From the NCBI GenBank assembly GCA_022376515.1, contig WTXI01000005.1:124001-188000 (forward strand): DNA of 64,000 bases, in the 5' to 3' direction. This DNA is from Lactifluus volemus. Lineage: Eukaryota; Basidiomycota; Agaricomycetes; Russulales; Russulaceae. The notes under the pieces are model-generated. The model was not told the DNA's origin, did not search any database, and saw only the letters and a program-made list of their open reading frames with translations. Made by a program: the position numbers and the translations under genes. Within the stretch, counting starts at the first letter, position 1. Every line of letters begins with the position of its first letter. Of this stretch, positions 40,610 to 54,200 are shown piece after piece.

Positions 40610-43600
40610 TCAGCCCGAGAAATCTGATGCAATGCTGCCGAACAGAGAGAGATCACTCACCGCAACGTCCCTCGCATACCTCAGCAGTATACCTCGTTTT
40701 ACGGTCAGTGCACTCTTTCCAGAACCCTCCCACTCCTTCAGTCGGCGCGCCTGCTCTTCTTCACCAACGTCCCAATCGATCGTCTTCTTCTCAGTGTCAA
40801 TGATGATCCTGTCACCGTCCTGGACAAGCGCGATCGGCCCGCCGAGGCGAGCCTCGGGAACGACGTGACCTACAATGTCTGTTGTATCAGCTCCTATAAA
40901 ATACAGCAAGACGACCAGACCCCGCACCGATGATGAAACCTCGGGACGCCCCAGAGAAGCGCCCGTCGGTGATGAGCGCAGTTGACCCGGCCAGTCCCGC
41001 ACCTATCAAAGCCCCCGTGGGACCTTGTACGCAAACGGTCAAGTCAGCTTCGAGCGGTCCCCACATTTGCGCCGAGGAGGGCAGGCGTACGTACCCAACA
41101 TCTACGGGAAGGACGTCGCAACAGCATTTCAGCGTGCACACACAGTGAGAAGCTAATAGAGGGGGGGGGGGGTGCGCATACCTCTGGCATACCAGGGGCG
41201 CCCTTTGGGCCCTGGTACCTAAAGATGAGCACCATCCCCGGTTTGATCTTCCCCGCCGCGAGCGCGGGATAGAACCCGTCCAGACTGTCAAAGCACACAG
41301 CGGTCCCCTGGAACCTGACGCCTTCCGCGCCGGTGATCTTGGCGACCGCGCTGCCGGGAGCGAGGTTGCCCCTCAGAATGGTGATGTGGCCGGTACGTTT
41401 GATGGGGTCTGCGAGCGGTCGAAGGACTCGGTTGACGTCCTGGGCGGACTCCTCGGAGGAGGAGCCCTTGGAGTCGCCAAACGCGAGCTCCGTCGCGTCC
41501 ACGACGTTCTCGGCGAGCGTGCGGCCCGTCACGGTCAGCTGCGTGCCGTCGATGAGGTCCGTATGCGCGAGGAGGTACTTGAGCAACGATGGGATTCCTC
41601 CAGAGCGGTGCAGATCTTCCATGTAGTACCGCCCGGACGGCTTGAGGTCTGCCAGGTACGGCGTGCGGTCGGCTACCGTTTGGAAGTCGTCGATCGTGAG
41701 GTCGATGTCGGCGGCGCGGGCCATGGCGAGAAAGTGGAGGACCTGAAGTTAAGGCGAGGCAGGGCGGGGTTCAAATCAGTTAGGCTATATCATTCCTAGA
41801 AGATGGTAGGAAAGGGGGGGGGACGGGAGGGCTTTCGTACGGCATTTGTAGAGCCGCCAAGTACGTTCACGATTGCGATCGCATTCAGGAATGAGTTTCG
41901 GGTCAAGATGTCGCTACGAAGTGGGAGCTTCTGTACCAGGCTCTGTTATGAAAAGCTAGGATCGGGCATACCGTGGCTTGATATCACGTTCGAGCAAATT
42001 TTTGAGGTATCCCGCAGCCCGCGTACACTCTTTGAGCTTCCCTGCAGGTCGACGTAGTAAAAGGTGAGTTGGGGGCCCCGTAGTCTGGACTCATGGGACG
42101 CACCATCATACGTTGCGGGGGTGCTGGAGGAGTATGGCAGGGAAAGGCCGAGTACTTCCAAGGCCGAGCTCATCGTATTAGCGCTGTCAGCCACGTCGTT
42201 CGTACCTTTGATCTGGATCAAGGTCGATAACGACGTACGTGTACATCCCGCCGCAAGCTCCGGGACCAGGACATGCATGACGAACAACGTCGAAGCGCTG
42301 TTCTTCCGTGATTTTACCTACGGCAAATGCGCCTTGAAAGTTCGTCCGGTCGTGTCAATCGGGACCACAAGTATTGCAAAACACGATGCGACAATCACCG
42401 TACGACTCGAACGCGTCCGAGATATTGACGGGATCTCCCTTCTTGTAACCCATCGCGGGACAATCTACATGTCGCTCGCCCGGTTGGATCGTCCCACCGT
42501 AGACGATAATCGTCGGGCGATTGTGTCGCACTGCGGCGATCGCGCAACCAGGCATGTTCTTGTCGCATCCAGGTAAGGATATGTTGCCGTCGTAGTGCTG
42601 TGCCTGGGAAAAAGGCAAGTCATATGAGCTACCATTCAGACGCAGGATTGGGCGTGTTCATCACCGTACCACGGTGACCTGTCGACCCGAATACACAGGG
42701 CGAATGAGCCGCTGAGATATCGAGAGTAGAATGCACACGCAACCGCCTCGATGGAATCTGCGATCAGGTCACGGGAGGGAAGCCTGGCAGAGAAGAAATG
42801 TCAGCCAGGGCATACGTTGCTCGGGTCCTTGCAGCGGAGAACACGAACGAGTAGCGCATCCCTGGCGTCAGATTTAGCGGTGAACGTGAACATAAAAAGA
42901 TACGGTGCCACACCGTCAGTGCCCATAGTTATCCCATCGCTTAGGGAAGAGCACCTCAACATGGATTGGTTAGCTGTCGCGATATAGTCGTACCTGACAC
43001 CGATAGTGTTGAAAATAAGGCCCACCAGGCCCTCTTCTTTACAACCTTCCTTGACTACCTTTGCGAGGTCCAACTTCGCCACTCATCAGCGACCCAGTGT
43101 CAATCCTTGCATGGACGGGGTCGCAGGCTCACGAGATGCACGTTGCAAGGGTTTCCTGAACCTAGGTAAGCCTTCTGGTAGCGAACGCTGCGCTGAAAAC
43201 TGCACCTTCCCACCAGACAGGTGAGATGCCAATCTAACCATATCAAAGGAGGTGAGGAGGAAGCAGGACTCGAAAGTCAAATCATTCATGCCTGAGGTTT
43301 GTCTATATCGTCTACATCGACCACGGCATAGACTGAACAGGATAACTCGCATCAAACGAAGATCGCGATAGGCAGTCAGTCAAAAAATGACTCACGCATG
43401 GCCTGAGAACCGCCCCTGGCCTAGAAGAGACGGTGGATAATGACTACGAAAGCCCAGGTGAGACTGCGGACCTTGTCCTGTGTGAGTTGGCTCGAGAACT
43501 TGTTCAACCTGACATCGTTACTCGCTGAGGATGGTGGTTTTGGAAGGGCATGGCTGCCAAAAAGGTTAGAATCAGGAATACACTTATAATAGTTCGTTGA

Positions 43601-43701
43601 CTACAGACATCTGTACATCGGCCATAGCTTTACTGTAAAAACCGCGACAAGTTGTAAGCCAGCGAAGCGATCTTAGCCGCGCGGAGGTTATCGTTTGTCA
43701 T
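40610..43701 (-). CDS. ILV3: Dihydroxyacid dehydratase, mitochondrial
   Basis: Fe-S enzyme of valine, leucine and isoleucine synthesis. Many short exons join into family-typical sequence: [18 protein letters not shown] near 43150-43230, [34 protein letters not shown] near 42560, [20 protein letters not shown] near 42250, [30 protein letters not shown] segment, and [20 protein letters not shown]. The three cluster cysteines (NPCN, GCDK, ACGG) are all present. One intron (42604-42740) fits only with a GC donor. The N-terminal exon (ATG at 43699-43701; [14 protein letters not shown], a plausible mitochondrial leader) has a weak donor and is tentative. The end at 40610 is the read-through stop; a last short exon nearer 40540 is possible. 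Confidence 0.9.
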
Positions 43702-43959
43702 AATGCTGACGTACTTTACACTGGCAAGTCTTATCTCGGAAGGGTTGAGGACGCTGCAGCTGTCTTAAAGAATGCAGAAATTCATATCTACGCTAAAGAA
43801 TCAGAATGAATAAGATATGGTCGAAAAGCAGTTGAACTTGAGGAAATTCTATCTCCCCAATAGTCGATAGCGTCCGTGAGCAACCTCCAGACATCGTCCA
43901 AATGTCTTCTCATCGGAGGAAAATCAAGTTACAGTGACCATCGTCGGGCAGATTCTCTG

Positions 43960-46900
43960 GAGCTAATTCTTCATACAAAGGGATACACAGTACTAGAGGA
44001 TGCGGTGCATACATATGGCTCGAATTACACAAAATTGTCAACATAAACTGTGGCCCAATTTGATCCATGAACAAAGTTGGAGAGAATAAGCTCGGTATAA
44101 TCTTTACCAGCGATCCAGACTGTGTTAGGTCTATGAATATACGGCCGGTGAATCTGAGGAATCCATAAAAGATGTTCATCTTCTTCCCCATACATCCAAC
44201 CGTCACTATGGATTGGGAACTTGTCCATAAAATGGATCTTCACAAGATCTTCTACTCCGAGCATTTCTTCAGCGATCGTGTGATCTCGCAAGGGCAAGGT
44301 GATGCACTGCTCATCTGGAGAGGATGCAACAGAGCTGACCGATTGCGTATGTCCGGTAGACGAGCCTACTGCGACCTGTCCTATTGCAACATTCCACATG
44401 CGAATCGTGCGATCACTAGCAGCGGAGACAATATGTTGTCCGTTTGGCGTAAAGGCGAGAGAACGGATCAATTCAGTGTGACCACCAAACGGGCCCGCTA
44501 TGACATCTCCTGTTGTAGAGTCCCAAACGCGAATCGTGCGATCGGCCGACGCAGAGGCGATATGTTGCCCGTCCGGTGAGAACGCAACACCGCAGACAAA
44601 TCCAGTGTGTCCAGTAAATGGGCCCGCCACGAGCCTACCTGTTGCGTCCCACACACGAATCGTGCGATCGCGTGAGGCTGAGGCGATGCGTTGCCTGTTC
44701 GGCGAGAGTGCAAAAGATAGGACTGCATCGGTGTGTCCAATAAATTGGTCCACTACGACCTCTCCTGTTATGAAATCCCACACGCGAATCGTGCAATCAG
44801 CCGAGGCCGAGACAATCCGCTGCTGATCTGGTATGAATGCAATAGCCCAGATGGTGTCGATGTGTCCAGTAAGCGGGCCCGCTACGACCTCTCCTGTTGC
44901 GGCATCCCATATGCGAATTGTAGAATCTTTTGAACCCGATGCGATATGCTTCCCGTCCGATGAGAATGCAACGCACTTGGCCTGGTCAGTATGTCCGTAA
45001 AACGGGCCCACTACGACCTCTCCTGTTGCGGAATCCCACACGCGAATCGTGCGGTCATGTGAGGCCGAGGCGATCCGCTGCCCGTCAGGTGAGAATGCAA
45101 CTTGAATGACCCAATCGGTGTGTCCAGTAAATGGACCCGCTGTGAGCTCTCCTGTTGCAACGTCCCACATGCAAATCGTGCAGTCTGCAGAGGCGGAGAC
45201 TATCCGTTGTCCGTCCGGTGAGAGAGCAATGGAAAAGACAGGCTGAGTGTGTCCCGTAAATGGACCCGTTACTTCTCTCTTTCTGGAATCCCACACGCAA
45301 ATCGTGTAATCTGCAGAGGCAGAGGCGATCCGCTCCCCGTCCGACGAGACTGCAACACAGTTGATTGAATTAAGATGTCCGGTGAATGGGGCCGCTACGA
45401 CCTTTCCTGTGACGAGATCCCATACACGAATTGTGCGATCGACTGAGGCCGAGGCAATCATCTGCCCGTTCAAGAATGCAACAGAGTAGACGATATCGGT
45501 GTGTCCGGTAAATGGGCCTGCCACAGCCTCGCCTGTTGCGGCATCCCACAAACGAATCGTGCGATCGGACGAAGCCGAGGCTATGTGCTGCTGGTCAGGC
45601 GAGAATGCAATGGAATAGATCTGATCTGTGTGTCCAGAAAATGGGCCCGCTATGACGTCGCCTGTTGCGGCATCCCACACACGGATTGTGCGATCGAACG
45701 AGCCAGAGGCGATGCGTAGCCCGTCCAGCGAAAATGCAACAGATCTGACCGCATCTGTATGTCCAGTAAATGGGCCTGCTACGACATCTCCTGTTGCAGC
45801 ATCCCAAACACGAATCGTGTGATCGAATGAGGCCGAGGCGATGCGTAGCCCGTCCGGTGAAAAAGCAACAGATCTGACCGCATCGGTGTGTCCAATAAAT
45901 GGGCCCACTACAACCTCTCCTGTTGCGGAGTCCCATATGCGAATCGTGGAATCGTCCGAGGCAGATGCGATGCGTTGCCCGTCTGGCGAAAATGCAACAC
46001 AGAAGACGCTATTGGTGTGTCCAGTGAATTGGCTCGATACAGCTTCCCCTGTTGTCGCATCCCATATTCGAATCGTACCATCACCCGCGGCAGATGCGAT
46101 CCGCTGTCCATCCGGCGAGAATGCAGCAAACAATACTGTTCCTCCATGCTGAATAGTCATCTCCAATGCTGGCCAATCAGACAACTGTCCGCATTTCAGA
46201 GACAATGTCTGAGGGAATTTGTGAAGGTAGTGCTGGACGATCCGAGAAGAGGATGGTGCGAAGGGGAGGGCAGATATATATATGTGTGGAGCGCTCCTTG
46301 CTATCGCCATTCCGAAATATCGCACAAATGCGAGCGCGTCATTTACAAATGACAAGAGATTCTCTACCTCCAATTGGGAAATCTGTTGCTGAATAGTCAC
46401 AACATGTCATATCGGTGATAGTGGGATGTGCCTACCTTCAGCCGATCAGACCGCAGCCATGTCTTCAGAGATGCCAATGCCATTGAAGCAAGGCCAACAC
46501 CATTCTGGATGCTGAGTACTTCCAGCCAAAATAGAAACTTTGTCTCGAAGAGCAATCGAAGTTTTGTAAAGAGATCGTATTCGAGAGCAACATATTTCAA
46601 ATGGTGGTCCCAGAAAACGCAGGCATATGATAAGGCAGGTGGAATATATGTGGCAATTCGATATTCGATGTCTGGAACGTCCCAGTTGGCAAAGTATGAC
46701 GACTCTAGTTTGCAAATGTTGAACTTGAGGTTATCCAGCATTAAGCCAAGGCAAGAGTGTGCCAATCGATGGTGAGCCTTGCCTAGGTCGACGTGAAATA
46801 TTCCACTCTTCTCACTGGCCAGAAAGTCACGGAATGATGTGTGGAGGGGAACGATGGGCCAGTGTCATGAGAAGAAGTCACATTACTGAGCAGTGTCCCA

Positions 46901-49520
46901 AGGTGACGCAGCATTTCAACCACACAATCAGAATCATCAGGGTCAGGATCGTCGGGATCACCACTGGGTGCATATCGTCGCAGAGAGATCAATGAATTCA
47001 TGGAAAGTGGCTCGATCGCAGAAAAAATCTGTCCCATAACAGACAGAAATAGAGTCCGTGCTGCAGGAGGTTTGAAATAACCTTTGAGAACTTCTTCGTA
47101 TAGCTGGTCCAACGGATCTTGTCCATCGCGATCTCGAGAGTGTCCCAGCAGACGTTGTACGACCTGTCTCTTGCTAAATCCAAAACTAGGAGGAGGATTG
47201 TTTATCAATCCGCATGAAACAGCTGCCCACTGAAACAAGCCTTCCGCCGCCTTTGCCAGTTTGACGCCATGGTGTTCGAACACCTCAGGGGGAGCTCGCT
47301 CTGAAGATACAAGCAAATATCTTGCTCCGTCTTTGAAGCGAGTTTGGAGTCATCCATGTATAGTGTGTTTATGGACAGCGCGTTGACGAACGCAGGTTCG
47401 ATATCATTCTCTGGCCTCGAGGTGATGAGAACGCGGAAATTGGATGGCAAGTCAAGGAGACGTTGAGCCAGAAATCTGTGCAACCCATTCTTGCCAGTTG
47501 CATCACCGCTCTCATCCAACGCATCGATAACGATAAGAATTGGATCGTCAATTTGCAGGCTCTTGAGCGGTTCAAGGAGGAGGCGTTCGAAAAGTGTACG
47601 ATAGTGTCGAGTGGTAAGAAGAGATGAATCACTCCTGAGTACCTTGCCAAGAGCGAGCTTGAATGGAGGATAGCGATTGGAGAGATCGCGAGCAAGTGTT
47701 GTGAAGAGTTGGTAAGCCTCATCTTTGGAACTCTCGTTCCGCACAAAAGCGAAGAACGAGCCGAGACCCTTGTTCTGGAAGCGGTGTGCGACCTCATGTG
47801 CAATCGAGGACTTTCCTGTGCCTGCCTGGCCAAGGAGCAGTAGCCCTCGTTGAGATTCATGATTCTCGACCCAGTTGACGATATAATGCAAAAAGTCTTC
47901 GCGTGTGCCTGGAAGACAGCGCTCCTCGTCACCAAATTGCCAGCCTCCCTTGCAAGGCAATTTTCCGATTTTTGTGTCCAATTCTGTGTTCACTCTTCAA
48001 TCAATGATCCCAGAAATTGTGGCTATCAGGGTTACGCACCAGCTTCTAGCACGATAACCTCGGTGGTGACTGTAGCATGTGCGAGGAACTTTTGTCGTAG
48101 TCGAGCGAGGGTGGTGCGATACTGTTCGATCTTTCCATCAACTTTGCCGAAGATATTCTTCAAAGTTCGCTTTCCTGCAAATCATGTCTTTATGATGAAC
48201 GCCAACGAGAGAGGTGAACAAGACGTACCAACTTGCACATCCATCGCATAGGATCTGATAAATTTGGCACATTCGGAGACGCACTCGAGCATCTCATCGA
48301 GGAACTTTGCCTGCAGAGACGCTGGCTCCAAGTTCCTCAAAACGTCCGCCTGCTTCGCAAATTCAAACGAGTCACGTATCGCCTCGAGTAATGTTCGGAC
48401 ATTGTCATCACGCTGAAACTGGTGTAGCAAAGTCTGCGGCGAGGTGAGAAAGGTGTGAATGTTTTATATCCTCCGCAAAGCATACCTCGGGATCTTGGAG
48501 AGAAGGCTCCATGCTAAGTGGGCGTGGGGGAGCAGCTGAGGGAAAATTAGCTCAGCGAAGATACGCAAGGTCGATGTTCGGAGCACCTCAGCAATTGGAC
48601 CGACGGCGTCCATGACCCACTTGATAGCATCAACGGCAGCCTTCCATGTCTTTATCGTATCCATGGCTTCTTCTGCGGTATTGACTGCTGCAGTCAGCGA
48701 GGAACTTGCGTTCGTTGACACGGTGATCGTTAAAACGAGTGTAGCCAGGTCATTTGGATGTCGAGCATATCCATCAACACTTCCGAAAACAATATCAAGT
48801 TCTAAATGTAAGACGCTCAGCCAGATACATGATAAGAATTCTACGAAAATAGACGAACCGTGTCGGGATTCACAGGCTATCTCCTGTCTTCCAACAAGGA
48901 TGTCTGTCCGCATCGTTCTTTTCGCATAAAGCGATACTGTAATACGGGAGAGTGGCTGTGCAGCACTGTAGGAGATTCAGTTGGACATGGAATGAAAAGA
49001 AGACATATCCCACAAGGCGTCGAGGTCCTCGTTCCACTCCACACGCTGCTCCACGCTCCGCAAAGATTGTGTCCGCCATGTTCTCGCCCCATTGGTCACG
49101 GTAACATAAAACCGTCGTTCTCTTCCTGGGAGGGATTCGAGACGAGGAAGATTGTGCGCCCTCAGAACTGAGGAGCGAAATATGTTTAGTACTTCTCAGA
49201 GCAGGATCAGTAAAGATATGTACCAGTCACATCTAGCCAGAGTAAGCTCGATTGGGTGGCGCCGGTCTGATCGCTGATCAAAGGCAGTTATCCGATCGTG
49301 AGTGAATATCATCGAAACGATGGAAATGACTGATATACCGAATTCTGGAATTTCGAGGATCTGAGCTGTATAAATTGTTAACATCGGGGGGAATCGGATG
49401 GGAGAGCCTTTGACATACGAATTCGGTTGTGCAACTTGAAGAGCCATCATAGGGAGAAGTTGAGGCAGCCATTGAACCCAGACCCGCAGATTACCAGGGC
49501 GCTTCTTCATTGGGAACAAA
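43960..49520. repeat. Direct tandem duplication, unit A
   Basis: The stretch from just past the stop codon of NLR copy A to just upstream of its start matches 51240-56850 in the same orientation. The left edge is near a shared TACAGTACT-G/A-GAGGATGC segment (43990 and 51270), the right edge near GGGAACAAACAACAAC (49512 and 56837). Between the units lie about 1.7 kb of unrelated sequence. Confidence 0.85.
44025..49459 (-). CDS. NLR-type C2-like/NACHT/WD40 protein, copy A (frameshifted)
   Basis: Fungal STAND receptor of the HET-E/NWD class, inferred to act in non-self recognition. Order: a start at MMALQVAQPNS (49459); a C2-like beta domain (SLYAKRTMRTDILVGRQEI near 48880); a helical domain (DAIKWVMDAVGPIAEVL; DNVRTLLEAIRDSFEFA); the NACHT ATPase with Walker A GQAGTGKSS at about 47812-47838, Walker B IVIDALDES and FRVLITSRPE; a helical linker; then 14 clear WD40 repeats plus one degenerate unit (46100-44230), and a conserved tail. 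An intron of about 70 bases near 46370-46440 joins linker and WD40 part. Compared with copy B it lacks one base at 47288-47292 and one at 46855-46857, each breaking the frame. Pseudogene or sequencing error cannot be decided here. Confidence 0.88.
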
Positions 49521-51239
49521 CAACAACAAAGCCCGTGATCACGAAAAAAAAATACAGTAATTTAGTTCTGGACTAGGGAAATGCCGACGTCGTCGTCGGC
49601 TACCTTGCTTGCGGACTATGCAGGTTGCAAGTAGTGTGATGTATTCTGGTATGAAGACGGGACTTTTATTATTTGTACAAAAACATACGAACTCGAATGT
49701 TTTTTGACATGGATTTGGTACAATATCCACTAGGAGTGATTCAGCGTGGAAGATGTTGGTCCAGTAACTGGGACCTCAATGAAGGCGAGAAAATCGGAAG
49801 ACGAAAGCTGGCTGTTCTTCCCAGTGTGAAGCTCACGACCTTTACCCTGAAAACTATTGACGAACAATTACAGGTGCGAGGCTTCATCCCCCACATTACT
49901 ACCATGTTAACGCTCAGAATGTATATCCGTGGGGCATTCGGGAGCGCAAGGCAGCTCTCCAAACTGCTCCAGTTTTTGCGGATTTACAGAACCACTGAGC
50001 GACTCGATGCCTGGGAAGTGTTCAGCAAAAACGCCCCCAGAGACCATGGCCCAAAATGGGTCCATAGCCTAGCAACGTGGTACAACTCCGCGCAAATGAT
50101 GAAGAGAGAACGGGTCTGTTTCACCCATGGAGAAACCTGCAGAAAGCGGAGGGCTAAAGGTAGCACACCGGTATCCGTAGCTTCGGCATCAACAATGAGA
50201 ACGTCTCCATTGCGAACAGATCGATTCATGCGCAGCAAAGATAGTCTTTTCATGCAGGAGTTGATTGATAGCGTTTCGATGTTGCAGTCGAGGAGTTGAG
50301 GGAAGCATTGGAAGGCTGACCAGCATCCAATTGCAAAAGGAAGTGTTTAGACAAGTCGGAAACATCGAACCGAGATCACACGAATCTAAAGATCATTGCA
50401 AAAGGAGGAGTGTTCTGTCGGAACGCGTAGAACAAGCAGGTCGGAAAATCCGAAGAAGGAAAATTTCTTACGTAACTTTTGATGGTTCCTGCAGTCACGG
50501 GCGATTATAGACCCAATAGACCTTGCAAGCAAGGTAATTTCAATCGCAGGGTTCTTCACAGCAACAGCAACAGTTTCTGGGTACCACTTGAAGGCCTACG
50601 TACGATATAAACATTTAAGCCTTTCGCAGCTGATGATTTGGATACCCAGTACGTGATAAAAGCAGGACACGTCACGTTTTTCCCCTTCCATCCTCTGAGA
50701 GTGCTGTTTTCACGCACAATATTCACGCTTCTGTATTTCTAATAAAAAGCAGACTGATTCCAAAAGGCAGAATTGCTCCGCACCGCATCAGCAACAAGAC
50801 TACGCCAGCATCATAACCTAGACCATCTCATATCTCTCCCTGCAACGCCCGCTCAACATCCCAGGCGAAGCTAGCCCATAAATATCCCTCGGTCAATGGG
50901 GCCATCCGCGCCTTTCTGCCGCAAAGCGTTTCTCTCTTGGCAAACGTAGGACCGGCAAGATGGCGTGAAGCACGTACGTAAGCTGAAGAGGACTCGGCCA
51001 AACAAGACCTCCGAGTCAGGGGGTTGTGATGGACAATTATGGCCAAGAATATGGCTGACATTGGCGATCATCGACTTCGAGAAAGATGATTCCATGTTTG
51101 GTTGGTGCTATAAGTAGTATGAAGTCCCTAAATCTGAATTAGAACGTAATGCACTACTCGTCTTGATGACACTGATCAATAACGTCCGTGTGGGGCTCTT
51201 AAAGAGCTGACCTTGCAATGGCCGGTGATCATGTCCAGT
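49521..51239. other. Spacer between the two NLR genes
   Basis: About 1.7 kb not shared by the duplication. Open frames on both strands at 49673-50299 overlap but show no motif. A minus-strand frame (50253-49984, MKRLSLLRMNRSVRNGDVLIV) is protein-like and may be a remnant exon. No transposon ends were seen. Confidence 0.45.
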
Positions 51240-54200
51240 CAGACTCTCTGATACCAAGTCCGCACACGAAGGATACAGTACTGGAGGATGCAATGGCCGC
51301 AGTGTATACATATGAATCTATCTAGACGAGTTGTGAACATCATGATATACTGTATCCCAATTTGATCCATAAACAAAGTTAGAGAAATCAAGCTCGGTGT
51401 AATCTTTACCAGTAATCCAGACTGTGTTAGGTCTATGAATATACGGCCGGTGAATCTGAGGAATCCATAAAAGATGTTCATCCTCTTCCCCATACATCCA
51501 ACCATCACTGTCGATCGGGAACTTGTCCGTAAAATGGGACTTCTCAATATCTTCTGCTCCGAGCTTCTCTTCAGCGATCATGTGATCTTGCAGGGGCGTG
51601 GTAATGTGCTGCACATCTGGGGAGGATGCAACAGAGCTGACCAATTGGGTATGTCCGGTAGACGAGCCGACTACGACCTGTCCTATTGCAACATTCCACA
51701 TGCGAATTGTGCGATCACCAGAAGCGGAGACAATATGCTGTCCATTTGGCGTAATAACAAGAGAATTGACCATTTCAGTGTGTCCAGTAAACGGGCCCGC
51801 TACGACATCTCCTGTTGTAGAGTCCCAAACGCGAACCGTGCGATCGGCCGATGCAGAGGCGATATGCTGCCCGTCCGGTGAGAACACAACACCGCAGACA
51901 AATGCAGTGTGTCCAGTAAATGGGCTCGCCACGAGCCTTCCTGTTGCGGCATCCCACACACGAATCGTGCAATCGAACGAGCCCGAGGCGATGCGTTGCC
52001 TGTCCGGCGACAGTGCAAAGGATTCGACTGAATCGGTGTGTCCAATAAATGGGTCCACTACAATCGCTCCTGTTATGAAATCCCACACGCGGATCGTGCA
52101 ATCAGCCGAGGCCGATACAATCAGCGGCTGATTTGGTATAAATGCAATAGCGCGGATGGTGTTGGTGTGTCCAGTAAGCGGGTCTGCTACGATATCCCCT
52201 GTTGCGGCATCCCATATGCGAATCGTGCAATCTTTTGAACCCGATGCGATATGCTTCCCGTCCGGTGAGAATGCAACACACCTGGCATGGTCAGTATGTC
52301 CGTAAAACGGGCCCACTACAACCTCTCCTGTTGCGGAATCCCACACGCGAATCGTGCGGTCGTTCGAGGCCGAGGCGATCCGCTTCCCGTCAGGTGAGAA
52401 TGCAACTTCAATGACCCAATCGGTGTGACCAGTAAATGGACCCGCTGTGACCTCTCCTGTTGAAACGTCCCACATGCAAATCGTGCAGTCTGAAGAGGCG
52501 GAGACTATCCGTTGCCCGTCCGGTGAGAGTGCAATGGAATTGACAGACTGAGTGTGTCCCGTAAAGGGACCCGTTACTTCTCTCTTTCTGGCATCCCACA
52601 CGCAAATCGTGTGATCGAATGAGGCCGAGGCGATCCGCTGCCCGTCCGACGAGACTGCAATACAGCTGATTGAATCAAGATGTCCGGTGAATGGGGCCGC
52701 CACGACCTTTCCTGTTGCGAGATCCCATACACGAATCGTGCGATCGCGTGAGGCCGAGGCAATCCTCTGCCCGTCCAAGAATGCAACAGAGTAGACGGAA
52801 TGGGTGTGTCCAGTAAACGGGCCTGCCACAGCCTCCCCTGTTGCAGCATCCCACACACGGATCGTGCGATCAGACGAAGCCGAGGCGATGTGCTGCTGGT
52901 CAGGCGAGAATGCGATGGAATAGATCTCATCGGTGTGTCCAGAAAATGGGCCCGCTATGACCTCGCCTGTTGCGGCATCCCACACACGGATCGTGCGATC
53001 GTACGAGCCCGAAGCGATGCGTAGCCCGTCCAGCGAAAATGCAACAGATCTGACCGCATCGGTGTGTCCAGTAAATGGGCCTGCTATGACATCTCCTGTT
53101 GCAGCATCCCAAACACGAATCGTGTGGTCGAATGAGGCCGATGCGATGCGTTGCCCGTCCGATGAAAATGCAACAGATCTGACCGCATAGGTGTGTCCAG
53201 TAAATGGGCCCACTACAACCTCTCCTGTTGCGGAGTCCCATACGCGAATCGTGCAATCGTCAGAGGCAGATGCGATGCGTTGCCCGTCTGGCGAAAATGC
53301 AACACAGAAGACCCTATCGGTGTGTCCAGTGAATTGGCTCGCTACAGCTTCCCCCGTTGTCGCATCCCATACTCGAATCGTGCCATCTTCCCCGGCAGAT
53401 GCGATCCGCCGTCCATCCGGCGAGAATGCAGCAAACAATACTGTTCTTCCATGCTGAATAGTCATCTCCAATGCAGGCCAATCAGACAACTGTCCGCATT
53501 TCAGAGACAATGTCTGAGGGAATTTGTGAAGGTAATGCTGGACGATCCGCGAAGAGGATGGTGCGAAGGGGAGGGCAGATATATATATGTGCGGAGCGCT
53601 CCTTGCTATCGCCATTCCGAAATATCGCACAAATGCGAGCGCGTCATTCACAAATGACAAGAGATGCTCTACCTCCAATTGGGAAATCTGGTGCGAATAG
53701 TCACAATATGTCATATCGGTGATAGTGGGATGTGCCTACCTTCAGCAGGCCAGACTGCAACCGTGTCTTCAGAGATGCCAATGCCATTGAAGCAAGGCCA
53801 ACACTATTCTTGATGCTGAGTACTTCCAGCCAAAATAGAAATCTTGTCTCGAAGAGCGATCGAAGGCTTGTAAAGAGATCATATTCGAAAGCAACATATT
53901 TCAAATGGTGGTCCCAGAAAACGCAGGCATATGATAAGGCAGGTGGAATATATGTGGCAATTCGATATTCGATGTCTGGAACATCCCGGTTGGCAAGATA
54001 TGACGACTCTAGTTTGCAAATGTTGAACTTGAGGGTATCCAACATTAAGCCAAGGCAGGAATGTGCCAACCGACGGTGAGCCTTACTGAAGTCGACGTGA
54101 AATATTCCACTCTTCTCACTGGCCAGAAAGTCACGGAATGACGTGTGGAGGGGAACGATGGGGCCAGTGTCATGAGATGAAGTCACATTACTGAGCAGTG

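Noticed and set aside
44172..46396. Many plus-strand open frames opposite the NLR WD40 exons (and the same at 51474-53722)
   Set aside because: They are antisense shadows of the repeated WD40 codons: the same peptide pattern recurs every repeat, in step with the minus-strand blades.
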